From positions 1-63,636 of the forward strand of contig DDEX01000014.1 in assembly GCA_002336845.1 (NCBI GenBank): 63,636 nucleotides of DNA, written 5' to 3'. The stretch comes from Rhodobacteraceae bacterium UBA1943. Lineage in GTDB: Bacteria; Pseudomonadota; Alphaproteobacteria; Rhodobacterales; Rhodobacteraceae. Below, piece by piece: positions 26,197 through 34,054 of the stretch. Position numbers and translations under genes: made by a program. The stretch's first letter is position 1. Each line of letters starts with the position of its first letter. The notes under the pieces are model-generated. The model saw nothing but the letters and a program-made list of their open reading frames with translations, did not search any database and had not been told where the DNA came from.

Positions 26197-27186
26197 ATGA
26201 CCCTGCCCGACGACCAAAGGCCTGATCCGGCACCGCGCGACCTGTCGCAGACGCCGATGACCGAGATTTTCGCCGCGCTGCTCAGCTTTGTCTGGATGGT
26301 GGCGGTGGGGACCTATGCGCTGACAGCGCCGGGCGAATCTGCGCCGGGGCTGGCGCTATCGCTGCTGGTCGTGTTCCTGCCGCTGGTGCTGATCTGGACA
26401 GCCGTCGTCACCTTGCGGTCGCTGCGCACCTTGCGGGCAGAGGCAGGCAGGTTGCACGCCACTGTCGAGGCCCTGCGGCGTGACTATGCCGCCAGCCAGG
26501 CCGTTGCAAAGCCCTCTGTCGAGAAGAAGCTGACCGAGATCGAGCGTGCGACCCGCAGCACCGAAACGGCGATGGCCAGCTTTACCTCTCGGCGCGATGC
26601 CAGTCTGTCGGTGCCCTCGGCCGACCGCAAGGCGGCCATGACGGCACCCCGGCCTGAACCGCAGAGTGAACAGCCCGCGCTGGCGCTTGGCACCCCGGCC
26701 GAAGATCTGCGCCCGCCACTGTCGGTGCCTGATTTCATCCGTGCCCTGCAATTTCCCGAAAGCCCCGACGACAAGGAAGGGTTTCGCGCCTTGCGTCTTG
26801 CGCTTGAGGACCGGACTGCGGCCAAGCTGATCCGCGCCGCGCAGGATGTGCTGACCCTGCTGGCGCAGGACGGCATCTTCATGGATGATCTGAAGCCAGA
26901 CCGCGCCCGGCCCGAGTTCTGGCGCAAATTCGCCGCAGGAGAGCGTGGCCGCGCCATTGCCCCCCTTGGCGGCGTGCGCGACCGTTCATCGCTGGCGCTG
27001 ACCGCGGGCCGGATGCGCGAAGACCCGGTGTTCCGCGATGCGGCCCACCACTTCCTGCGCACCTTCGACCGGGCGTTTCAAGAGTTCGAGCGCAACGCAA
27101 GCGACGCCGATCTGGCAGAGCTGTCAGACACCCGCACAGCCCGCGCCTTCATGCTGTTCGGGCGGGTGACGGGGACATTCGACTGA
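26197..27186 (+). CDS. Conserved membrane protein with coiled-coil linker, function unknown
   Basis: A 329-residue protein with two N-terminal transmembrane helices (about 24-44 and 50-72), a heptad-like stretch from 75 to 130 (LRSLRTLRAEAGRLHATVEA), a Pro/Ala-rich linker and a soluble C-terminal domain of ~150 residues (FIRALQFPESPDDKEGFRAL and beyond). No enzyme motif is recognised. It follows greA by 18 bases and may be cotranscribed. I cannot name a family. Confidence 0.7.
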   Translation: MTLPDDQRPDPAPRDLSQTPMTEIFAALLSFVWMVAVGTYALTAPGESAPGLALSLLVVFLPLVLIWTAVVTLRSLRTLRAEAGRLHATVEALRRDYAASQAVAKPSVEKKLTEIERATRSTETAMASFTSRRDASLSVPSADRKAAMTAPRPEPQSEQPALALGTPAEDLRPPLSVPDFIRALQFPESPDDKEGFRALRLALEDRTAAKLIRAAQDVLTLLAQDGIFMDDLKPDRARPEFWRKFAAGERGRAIAPLGGVRDRSSLALTAGRMREDPVFRDAAHHFLRTFDRAFQEFERNASDADLAELSDTRTARAFMLFGRVTGTFD

Positions 27187-27208
27187 GCACTGGCGCTTTT
27201 GGCCAAGG

Positions 27209-27229
27209 CCGGGGGTTTCACACCCCCGG
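27209..27229. repeat. Palindromic repeat with GGGGGTTTCACACCCCC core
   Basis: Stem CCGGGGGT / ACCCCCGG with loop TTCAC, lying in the 95-base gap between the converging membrane-protein and recQ genes. The same 17-base core recurs on the minus strand at 48078-48094 inside mutY. It can fold as a hairpin and may end transcription from either side, although no long T-run follows. Confidence 0.7.
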
Positions 27230-27281
27230 ACCCCCGTGGGATATTTCAGGAAGGGGAAGCGCAAAAGCGGTGTTTTTCCGC

Positions 27282-29351
27282 TTACGCCTCGCGCAGAACC
27301 TCAAGGAATGCCTCGCCAAAACGATCGATCTTCTGTTCGCCAAGGCCGCTGACATGGGCCAGATCGGACAGGGATGAAGGCCGCGCCTCAGCGATCCGGC
27401 GCAGCTCGGCGGTAGAGCAAGACAGGGGCTTTCCGGTGCCGTCATGCCCACGTTGCAGACGCAGTTGCACCTCGGCCAACTGGTCAAACAGCGTGCCCGC
27501 GGGCCGACCGGCCAGCTTCATCCGGGCCGGATGCAGCGGCACGGGCGGCGCGCCGGTGATCACCTCCAGGAAGGCCGCGCCAAAGCTCTCCAGCTTTTTT
27601 GCTCCGATACCGGTGATGCCCATCATCGCATCCAGCGTATCAGGGCGCTTTTCGGCCAGTTCAATCAGCGTGCGGTCGGCGAAGATGACATAGGCCGGAA
27701 CGCCCGCCGCCTCGGCCAGCGCACGGCGTTTGGCCTTGAGCGCGGAGAGAAGCGGCGCATCCTCGTCCGTAACCTGTGACTTCACCGCCACCATGGGGCG
27801 GGCGCGGTCGATGGTATCCTGGCGCAGGGTGATATTGGCCTCACCCTTCAGAAGCGGAATCGCATTGTCGGTCATCCGCAGCGCCCCATGCCGTTCGGCA
27901 TCGGGGCGCAGCAGGTCGCGGCCCATCATCTGGCGGAACACTGCGCCCCAAGCGGGCTTCGACAGATCGCGCCCGACGCCGAAGGTGGGCAGGCCATCGT
28001 GGCCACGCTCTTTCACCTTGGGGGTGGCATTGCCGGTCAACACGTCGATCAGATGCCCCGCACCGAACCATTCGCCGGTGCGCAACACCGCCGACAACGC
28101 CTTGCGCACAACTTCCGTCGCATCGAACACCTTGGCCGGCCGGTCGCACAGGTCGCAATTGCCGCAAGGCTGATCCAGCACCTCGCCGAAATAGCCCAAA
28201 AGCAGGCGGCGGCGGCAATCGACCGCCTCGGCGAGACCCAAAAGCGCGTTCAGGCGGCCATGGTCGGCCTCTTTCCGCTCGGACGGGGCCAAAGATTCGT
28301 CGATCTGCGCCCGACGCAAACGAATGTCGTCAGGGCCATAGAGGGTCAGCGTTTCCGCCGCCGCCCCGTCGCGGCCAGCCCGGCCGATTTCCTGGTAATA
28401 GCCCTCTATCGACTTGGGCAAATCGGCATGGGCAACCCAACGGATGTCGGGCTTGTCGATCCCCATGCCGAAGGCGACGGTGGCCACCACGATCAGCCCG
28501 TCTTCCTGCTGGAACCGGATTTCCACGCGCCGCCTGTCATCCGCATCCATCCCGCCGTGATAGTGGCAGGCCGGGTGGCCTGCCTCGCGCAGCGCCTGCG
28601 CCAGCGTTTCGGTCTTGGCCCGCGTGGCGGCATAGACGATGCCCGACTGCCCCTTGCGCGCGCCGGCAAAGCGCAAGATCTGCTCGCGCGGGCTGTCTTT
28701 CACCGCAAAGGCAAGATGGATATTCGGCCGGTCAAATCCGCGCAGGAAAGTCTCGGGTGGCTGGGCATCGAACAGCCGCGCGGTGATTTCTTCGCGCGTT
28801 TCGGCATCGGCTGTGGCGGTAAAGGCCGCCAGGGGCACGCGCAAGGCGCGGCGCACCTCGCCGATGCGCAGATAATCGGGGCGGAAATCATGGCCCCACT
28901 GGCTGACGCAATGGGCCTCGTCCACGGCAATCAGCGATACGCCAATCCGGCGCAGCATGGGCAGTGTAGCGGCAGAGGCCAGCCGTTCGGGCGCGATGTA
29001 AAGCAGCTTCAGTCGCCCCTCATCCAGCGCCTGAAACACCGCCTCGGTCTCTTCCTCGGTATTGCCCGAAGTCAGCGCCCCGGCCTCGACCCCCGCCGCC
29101 CGCAAACTGCGGACCTGATCGCGCATCAGCGCGATCAGGGGCGAGATCACCACCGTCACCCCCACCCGGCACAGGGCGGGCAGTTGAAAACACAGCGACT
29201 TGCCGCCCCCCGTGGGCATGATGGCAAGGGTATTGCGCCCTGCCGTCACCGCTTGAACGATTTCGGCCTGACCGGGACGGAACGAGGCAAAGCCAAAGAC
29301 CCGCGCCAGAAGCGCCTGCGGATCATCGGTCAAACTTGCATCGAATGTCAT
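27282..29351 (-). CDS. recQ: ATP-dependent DNA helicase RecQ
   Basis: A 689-residue 3'-5' helicase for recombination and fork repair. The helicase core has the Walker A TGGGKS, the DEAH box with VDEAHCVSQWGHDFRPDY (including the aromatic-rich loop) and the second RecA domain with GRAGRDG. The zinc-binding cysteines of the RQC region are in CRRRLLLGYFGEVLDQPCGNC. Two HRDC-like domains follow at the C-terminus (about 525-595 and 610-685), one more than in E. coli RecQ. The gene stands alone on the minus strand. Confidence 0.96.
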   Translation of the reverse strand: MTFDASLTDDPQALLARVFGFASFRPGQAEIVQAVTAGRNTLAIMPTGGGKSLCFQLPALCRVGVTVVISPLIALMRDQVRSLRAAGVEAGALTSGNTEEETEAVFQALDEGRLKLLYIAPERLASAATLPMLRRIGVSLIAVDEAHCVSQWGHDFRPDYLRIGEVRRALRVPLAAFTATADAETREEITARLFDAQPPETFLRGFDRPNIHLAFAVKDSPREQILRFAGARKGQSGIVYAATRAKTETLAQALREAGHPACHYHGGMDADDRRRVEIRFQQEDGLIVVATVAFGMGIDKPDIRWVAHADLPKSIEGYYQEIGRAGRDGAAAETLTLYGPDDIRLRRAQIDESLAPSERKEADHGRLNALLGLAEAVDCRRRLLLGYFGEVLDQPCGNCDLCDRPAKVFDATEVVRKALSAVLRTGEWFGAGHLIDVLTGNATPKVKERGHDGLPTFGVGRDLSKPAWGAVFRQMMGRDLLRPDAERHGALRMTDNAIPLLKGEANITLRQDTIDRARPMVAVKSQVTDEDAPLLSALKAKRRALAEAAGVPAYVIFADRTLIELAEKRPDTLDAMMGITGIGAKKLESFGAAFLEVITGAPPVPLHPARMKLAGRPAGTLFDQLAEVQLRLQRGHDGTGKPLSCSTAELRRIAEARPSSLSDLAHVSGLGEQKIDRFGEAFLEVLREA

Positions 29352-29393
29352 GTAAATCAGTTTGCCCGGCGGTGGATTAAGGCGACGTCAAGC

Positions 29394-29681
29394 TCAGCCA
29401 AGGGCGTACATATTGTTCACGATGGCCTGTCGCAGCGCAAAAATGCCGATCAGCAACACCAGCGGCGCAAAATCGATCCCGCTGATCACCGGAACGACAC
29501 GGCGGATCTGGGCGTAGATCGGCTCCAGAATGCCGCGCAGGCCATACCAGATTTGCGACACGATGGGTTGGCGCAGGTTCAGCACCTGGAAATTGACCAG
29601 CCAGGACATGATGACATTGGCCAGCACGATCCATTTCGCGATATCGACGATCAGCAACAGCACCTGGAAGATGGTGGTCAT
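29394..29681 (-). CDS. YggT family membrane protein
   Basis: A 95-residue protein with two hydrophobic segments (IFQVLLLIVDIAKWIVLANV and FAPLVLLIGIFAL) joined by the conserved NLRQPIVSQIW and LRGILEPIYAQIRRVVP, the YggT signature. YggT proteins are small integral membrane proteins with a proposed role in ion homeostasis or cell division. The start at 29681 removes a long upstream extension with no family character. It diverges from the thioesterase gene 131 bases away. Confidence 0.9.
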   Translation of the reverse strand: MTTIFQVLLLIVDIAKWIVLANVIMSWLVNFQVLNLRQPIVSQIWYGLRGILEPIYAQIRRVVPVISGIDFAPLVLLIGIFALRQAIVNNMYALG

Positions 29682-29812
29682 ATCTGGCTCCGGCCACAAG
29701 GGATTGTGGATTTCTAGGGCGATGCCCCCAAAAGGGCAAGTCTTGCCGCAGCGTTTCGCTTGACGCCCCCGCACCCGCACGGCACCCATGGCCCGGAACA
29801 GGAGCGACGCCG

Positions 29813-30358
29813 ATGTACCCCTATCTTCGCATGTGGCAGGAGCTGTGGAAGTTCCGCAAAGCCCCCCGTCTTGGCCCGTTCGAGGCCCATGTCTCGACCG
29901 TGCGCATCTGGCCATGGGATCTGGACCCGTGGCGCGAACTGAACAACGGTCGCACCCTGACCTTGTATGACCTTGGCCGCCTGCCCATGCTGAAGCGGAT
30001 CGGCTATGACCGGCTGGTCAGGGAAAAGCGTTGGGGGGCGACGGTTGCGGGCAACACCACCCGCTATCGCCGCCGGGTCACGCTGTTTCAAAAGCTGACC
30101 ATGGTCAGCCGGGTGATCGGCTGGGACGCCCGCTTCATCTATATCGAGCAAAGCATGTGGCGTGGCGGTGACTGCACCTCGGCCATCCTGGTTCGCACTG
30201 CGGTAATCTCGAAGGGCGGCATGGTTCCGGCGGCCGAGGCTATGGCGGCACTTGGTGTGGCCGAGGCAAGCCCGCCCCTGCCCGATTGGGTCCATGCCTG
30301 GATCGCCGGCGATGCGGCGCGCACATGGCCCCCAGAAACCCCCGGTGTCACGGTCTAG
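29813..30358 (+). CDS. Acyl-CoA thioesterase-like hotdog protein
   Basis: A 181-residue hotdog-fold protein with the 4-hydroxybenzoyl-CoA thioesterase/THEM6-like pattern: VSTVRIWPWDLDPWRELNNG and LTLYDLGRLPM at the usual place of the catalytic loop, then RYRRRVTLFQKLTM. Enzymes of this group hydrolyse acyl-CoA thioesters; the substrate is not evident. It starts with a good GGAGCGACGCC region before ATG and precedes an MFS-type permease by 67 bases. Confidence 0.8.
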   Translation: MYPYLRMWQELWKFRKAPRLGPFEAHVSTVRIWPWDLDPWRELNNGRTLTLYDLGRLPMLKRIGYDRLVREKRWGATVAGNTTRYRRRVTLFQKLTMVSRVIGWDARFIYIEQSMWRGGDCTSAILVRTAVISKGGMVPAAEAMAALGVAEASPPLPDWVHAWIAGDAARTWPPETPGVTV

Positions 30359-30425
30359 GGCATCACGCCACAGCTTGCCATTTGACCCGCCTTCGGGCTT
30401 GATCGGCGCAAACGAGGGGGCAGGC

Positions 30426-31793
30426 ATGGCAACGCAGCGACAGCGCATCTGGGGCTGGTGGTTTTTTGACTGGGCCAGCCAACCCTATAACACCCTTCTG
30501 CTGACCTTCGTCTTCGGCCCCTATTTCGCCGAGGTCGCCCGCGGCTATTACATGGGCGCCGGGCTTGAGGAGGAGGCGGCAAAGGCGGCCGCGCAATCCT
30601 ACTGGGGGTTCTGGTACGCCTGTTTCTCGCTGATCATCGCGCTGATGGCGCCGGTGCTGGGGGCGGTGGCGCAAGGAACCGGGCGGCGGCTGGTATGGGT
30701 CTGGATCTTTTCGGCGCTGTATGTGCTGGGGGCGGCAAGCCTGTGGTGGATGATGCCGGGGGGCGAGATCGGCACCCTGCGCTGGGGGGCCATCATGTTC
30801 GGCATCGGGCTGATCGGGATGGAGTTCGCCACGATCTTTACCAACGCCCTGATGCCCACGCTGACCGATGGCGAAGATATCGGCAAGATTTCCGGCAGCG
30901 GCTTTGCCTTTGGCTATCTTGGCGGGCTGATCGCCCTGTTCATCATGCTGGCATTGTTTGCCGAAAGCTCTTCCACCGGGAAAACCCTGATCGGGATTGA
31001 TCCGGTGCTCGGCTTTGACCCCGAGGCACGCGAGGGCACCCGCTTTGTCGGCCCCTTTACCGCGCTTTGGTACATCATCTTCATGATCCCCTTCGCCCTC
31101 TGGGTCAAGGAACCCAAGGGCGGCGCGGGCGCGCTGCATATCGGGGCCGCGCTGGCCAGTTTGAAAGAGCTGATAGGCAGTCTGAAGTTCCGCCGCAGCC
31201 TGTCGGCCTATCTGGGCTCGGCGCTGGCCTACAGCGATGCGCTGACCGGCATCTATGCCTTTGGCGGGGTCTATGCCTCGAACGTGCTGGACTGGTCGAT
31301 CACCCAGATCGGGGTTTTCGGCATCCTGGGCGGCGTAACGGCGATGATCGCAAGCTGGTGGGGCGGCAAGCTGGATACGCGGTTCGGACCAAAGCCGGTG
31401 ATCGTGGGGTCGATTGTCGTGCTGATCCTCGTTTGCCTTGTGATCGTGGGGATGGAGCGGGAGAGCCTGTGGGGCATTCCGATGGATTCGGCCTCGAACC
31501 TGCCGGATATCATTTTCTACATCTGCGGCGGGTTGATCGGGGCCGCGGGCGGGCCGTTGCAGGCGGCCAGCCGCACCATGGTGCTGCGCCATACCACGCC
31601 CGACCGCGCAACCGAGGCGTTCGGCCTGTTCGCCCTTTCAGGCAAGGTCACAAGTTTCATCGCCCCCGCATTGATCACCATTGCCACCACGATAACTGGC
31701 AGCGCGCGGCTGGGTATCTCGCCCATCATCCTGTTGTTCCTTGTGGGGCTTGTCCTGCTTGTCTGGGTGAATCCGAAAGGAGAACAGGCATGA
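30426..31793 (+). CDS. MFS transporter, UMF1/Atg22-like
   Basis: A 455-residue inner-membrane protein with about twelve transmembrane segments. It begins RIWGWWFFDWASQPYNTLL, the signature of the UMF1 (Atg22-like) branch of the major facilitator superfamily, and has a long central loop. Members are suspected to efflux amino acids or other small solutes. The ATG at 30426 is preceded by GAGGGGGCAGGC. The stop overlaps the mepA start by 4 bases (ATGA), so they are translated together. Confidence 0.87.
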   Translation: MATQRQRIWGWWFFDWASQPYNTLLLTFVFGPYFAEVARGYYMGAGLEEEAAKAAAQSYWGFWYACFSLIIALMAPVLGAVAQGTGRRLVWVWIFSALYVLGAASLWWMMPGGEIGTLRWGAIMFGIGLIGMEFATIFTNALMPTLTDGEDIGKISGSGFAFGYLGGLIALFIMLALFAESSSTGKTLIGIDPVLGFDPEAREGTRFVGPFTALWYIIFMIPFALWVKEPKGGAGALHIGAALASLKELIGSLKFRRSLSAYLGSALAYSDALTGIYAFGGVYASNVLDWSITQIGVFGILGGVTAMIASWWGGKLDTRFGPKPVIVGSIVVLILVCLVIVGMERESLWGIPMDSASNLPDIIFYICGGLIGAAGGPLQAASRTMVLRHTTPDRATEAFGLFALSGKVTSFIAPALITIATTITGSARLGISPIILLFLVGLVLLVWVNPKGEQA

Positions 31794-32683
31794 TCCGCAA
31801 TCTTCTTTTGCTGGCTCTTTTGGTGGCGCCCCTGCCGGCGCAGGCCGAAAAACTGGCCAACAAGCTGTTTGGTGCCGTCGCGACACCCAGTCAGCAAGAC
31901 CCGATGCCCGTGGGCAGCTATGCCAAGGGCTGTGCGGCAGGCTTGCAGCAACTGCCGGAAACCGGGCCGACCTGGCAGGCGATGCGCCTGTCGCGGCACC
32001 GCAACTTCGGCCAGCCGGTGATGATCGGCTTTTTGCAGGATCTGTCTGTGATGGCCACGCAAGTGGGCTGGCCCGGCATCTATGTGGGTGACATCAGCCA
32101 GCCGCGTGGCGGCCCGATGACATCGGGCCATGCCAGCCACCAGATCGGGCTGGATGCCGATATCTGGTGGCTGCGGCCACGCTCGCTGAGCTTGTCTGCC
32201 GACCAGCGGGAAAGCATTTCGTCCATCCCCGTCCGATCGGCCGACCAGAAATCGGTCACCAAGGACTGGACGCCGGACCGGGCGGCCTTGTTGCAGATGG
32301 CGGCTTCGGACCCACGGGTGGACCGCATCTTCGTGGCCGCCGCTGTCAAGATCGCCCTGTGCCAGTCTGCAACGAAAGCCGACAAGAAGTGGCTGCAGAA
32401 AATCCGTCCCATCGGCGGACATGACACCCATTTCCATGTGCGCCTGAAATGCCCCAAGGGCGCGCGGCTGTGCGAGACGCAAAAACCCACCGTGGCCGAT
32501 CTGTCGAATGGCGGGGACGGTTGCGACGACACGCTTATGTGGTGGGTTTCGGACGACTATCTGCACCCCAAGCCCTCGAAGAAAAAACCCGAAGATGACG
32601 ATGCGCCCAAGAAGAAGGGCCCGCGCCAATACACCATGGCCGACCTGCCAAAGCAGTGCATGGATGTATTGAAATCACGCTAG
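31790..32683 (+). CDS. mepA: Penicillin-insensitive murein endopeptidase
   Basis: A 297-residue exported LAS-family metallopeptidase that cleaves D-Ala-meso-DAP cross-links in peptidoglycan. After a signal peptide (LLLLALLVAPLPAQA) it carries the zinc ligands: His and Asp in SGHASHQIGLDADIWW and the HxH in GGHDTHFHV. The C-terminal segment is a Lys/Asp-rich tail. Its ATG overlaps the transporter stop by 4 bases, and the queuosine-precursor transporter leader follows. Confidence 0.93.
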   Translation: MIRNLLLLALLVAPLPAQAEKLANKLFGAVATPSQQDPMPVGSYAKGCAAGLQQLPETGPTWQAMRLSRHRNFGQPVMIGFLQDLSVMATQVGWPGIYVGDISQPRGGPMTSGHASHQIGLDADIWWLRPRSLSLSADQRESISSIPVRSADQKSVTKDWTPDRAALLQMAASDPRVDRIFVAAAVKIALCQSATKADKKWLQKIRPIGGHDTHFHVRLKCPKGARLCETQKPTVADLSNGGDGCDDTLMWWVSDDYLHPKPSKKKPEDDDAPKKKGPRQYTMADLPKQCMDVLKSR

Positions 32684-32696
32684 GCAATTGACGCAC

Positions 32697-32768
32697 GATC
32701 CGTTTCGGCCTATGGCCCCGCGTCCCCACGATGGGGCCAAGTCTCCGCGACCTTGTAAAAAACGGATC
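32697..32768 (+). promoter_or_regulatory. Structured 5' leader of the queuosine-precursor transporter
   Basis: GATCCGTTT (32697-32705) is exactly complementary to AAACGGATC (32760-32768), enclosing a GGCCCC / GGGGCC hairpin (32714-32738). An alternative fold is an H-type pseudoknot: AAGTC (32739-32743) with GACCTT (32749-32754), and loop bases TCCG (32744-32747) with CGGA (32763-32766) across an A-rich linker. CGGA is also the only Shine-Dalgarno-like sequence before the ATG at 32774. A translational switch is plausible; the conserved bases of preQ1-I aptamers are not matched. Confidence 0.4.
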
Positions 32769-32773
32769 AAATC

Positions 32774-33394
32774 ATGCGCGCTCTGCTTCCCGCCATTCTG
32801 GCGATGGCCGTCATTGTGGTGGCCTCCAACATCCTTGTGCAGTTTCCGGTCGGCCAATGGCTGACCTGGGGGGCTTTCACCTATCCCGTGGCCTTTCTCG
32901 TCACCGACCTGACCAATCGCTTTCATGGTGCCGCCGCCGCGCGACGGGTGGTTTACGCAGGCTTCCTTACCGGCCTCTTGTGTTCGGTGATCGGCACGCA
33001 GATTGCGGGTGAGTTCGGCCCCTTGGTCACCCTGCGCGTGGCGCTGGCTTCGGGCACGGCGTTCCTGGTCGGGCAACTGCTCGACATCGCCGTCTTTTCT
33101 CGCCTGCGACGGGCAACCTGGTGGCAAGCTCCGTTCTTTGCCTCTTTTTTAGGCTCTGCCGTCGATACCGCAATTTTCTTCCCATTGGCCTTTGCCAGCG
33201 CCTTCATCTGGCTTGAACCGGGCAATGACGTGTCCTGGGCCGCCGGTTCCGTGTCGCTTTTGGGCTTTGGCCCTGCCGTTCCGCTATGGGCGTCGCTGGC
33301 TGTCGCGGATTTCTGCGTCAAGGTTCTGGTCGATGGCGTGGCACTTTTGCCGTTCAGACTGGCAGTCCAGCGCCGGGCCGCACGGGTAGCGTAA
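32774..33394 (+). CDS. yhhQ: Queuosine precursor transporter, YhhQ/VUT family
   Basis: A 206-residue integral membrane protein with about six transmembrane segments. The YhhQ pattern includes WGAFTYPVAFLVTDLTNR, the Asp/Thr/Asn cluster of the substrate site, and FFASFLGSAVDTAIFFPLAF. The family imports queuine or preQ0/preQ1 for the queuosine modification of tRNA. It lies 90 bases after mepA behind a foldable leader and has its own weak ribosome site. Confidence 0.88.
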   Translation: MRALLPAILAMAVIVVASNILVQFPVGQWLTWGAFTYPVAFLVTDLTNRFHGAAAARRVVYAGFLTGLLCSVIGTQIAGEFGPLVTLRVALASGTAFLVGQLLDIAVFSRLRRATWWQAPFFASFLGSAVDTAIFFPLAFASAFIWLEPGNDVSWAAGSVSLLGFGPAVPLWASLAVADFCVKVLVDGVALLPFRLAVQRRAARVA

Positions 33395-33400
33395 AAACTT

Positions 33401-33429
33401 TTGACAAACACAAAATCTGTGTCAGGCTT
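33401..33429 (+). promoter_or_regulatory. Probable promoter of the arfB leader
   Basis: TTGACA (33401-33406) is a consensus -35 hexamer. Spacing of 17 places AGGCTT as -10, which is poor; a better -10 could lie slightly further downstream. The dyad ACACA / TGTGT (33408-33422) sits in the spacer and could be an operator. Only the -35 element is clear. Confidence 0.45.
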
Positions 33430-33464
33430 ACCTTATCGGCAACTTTTCGAAAGGAGGTGATCCA

Positions 33465-33521
33465 GTGTCTAGAGTGACGTTGGAGAGACGTGTCGGGACA
33501 GTTATCGGGGGGGATTTTTAA
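33465..33521 (+). CDS. 18-codon leader ORF with near-perfect Shine-Dalgarno
   Basis: GTG to TAA encodes VSRVTLERRVGTVIGGDF (first residue Met if initiated). The sequence GAAAGGAGGTGATCCA (33449-33464) just before the GTG is complementary over about 16 bases to the conserved 3' end of bacterial 16S rRNA, the strongest ribosome site in the window. Two of the 18 codons are AGA, rare in such GC-rich genomes. It ends 110 bases before arfB. Either it is a leader peptide controlling arfB, or a short independent gene; no family is recognised. Confidence 0.5.
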   Translation: MSRVTLERRVGTVIGGDF

Positions 33522-33591
33522 GGGCAAACCCTTGAAATCAAACCGATGATTGGGCTTGAACCTAACTGGCCCATCTCCTTGGATCTCGGAA

Positions 33592-33623
33592 GGGGTCGCC
33601 ACCAACGGCGGCCCTTTCTCTTT
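33592..33623 (+). terminator. Terminator-like hairpin just before arfB
   Basis: GGGGTCGCC (33592-33600) pairs with GGCGGCCC (33607-33614) with a small internal loop, followed by TTTCTCTTT. It ends 9 bases before the arfB ATG, so it would act as an attenuator on transcripts from the promoter near 33401. Confidence 0.5.
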
Positions 33624-33631
33624 GGTGAAAC

Positions 33632-34054
33632 ATGCTGTGGATAACTGAAACCTTAAGCATCGCCGATTGGGAAATCAGCGAAAATTTTGTGCGCTCTTCC
33701 GGCCCCGGTGGGCAGAATGTAAACAAGGTCTCCACCGCCGTCGAATTGCGGTTCGAGGCCGAGCGGTCGCCCCACCTGCCCGCGCCGGTCAAAGCGCGGC
33801 TCAAAAGGATCGCGGGTCGGAAATGGACGCTGGAGGGCGCGCTGGTCATTCAGGTCGAGGACACCCGCAGCCAGGCCCGCAATCGTGAAATCGCGCGCGA
33901 GCGGCTGGCCGAGATGATCCGTGCCGCACTGGTCGCCCCGAAGAAACGCATCGCCACCAAGCCCACCTTGGGCAGCCAGCGCCGCCGTATCGCCGCCAAA
34001 CAGGCGCGCGGCGATGTGAAATCCCTGCGCGGCAAGGTCGAGGATGACGAATGA
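33632..34054 (+). CDS. arfB: Alternative ribosome-rescue factor B (peptidyl-tRNA hydrolase)
   Basis: A 140-residue release-factor-like protein that hydrolyses peptidyl-tRNA on ribosomes stalled at mRNA ends. It has the GGQ motif at 26-28 in RSSGPGGQNVNK and a highly basic C-terminal tail (KKRIATKPTLGSQRRRIAAK) that occupies the empty mRNA channel. It lacks the codon-recognition domain of RF1/RF2, as expected. The region before the ATG has no good Shine-Dalgarno and carries a hairpin. The stop overlaps the phosphotransferase gene by 4 bases. Confidence 0.95.
   Translation: MLWITETLSIADWEISENFVRSSGPGGQNVNKVSTAVELRFEAERSPHLPAPVKARLKRIAGRKWTLEGALVIQVEDTRSQARNREIARERLAEMIRAALVAPKKRIATKPTLGSQRRRIAAKQARGDVKSLRGKVEDDE

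Noticed and set aside
32697..32774. A canonical preQ1-I riboswitch
   Set aside because: The loop is only five bases and the conserved UUC and ACA bases of preQ1-I are absent; I list it only as an unclassified structured leader.
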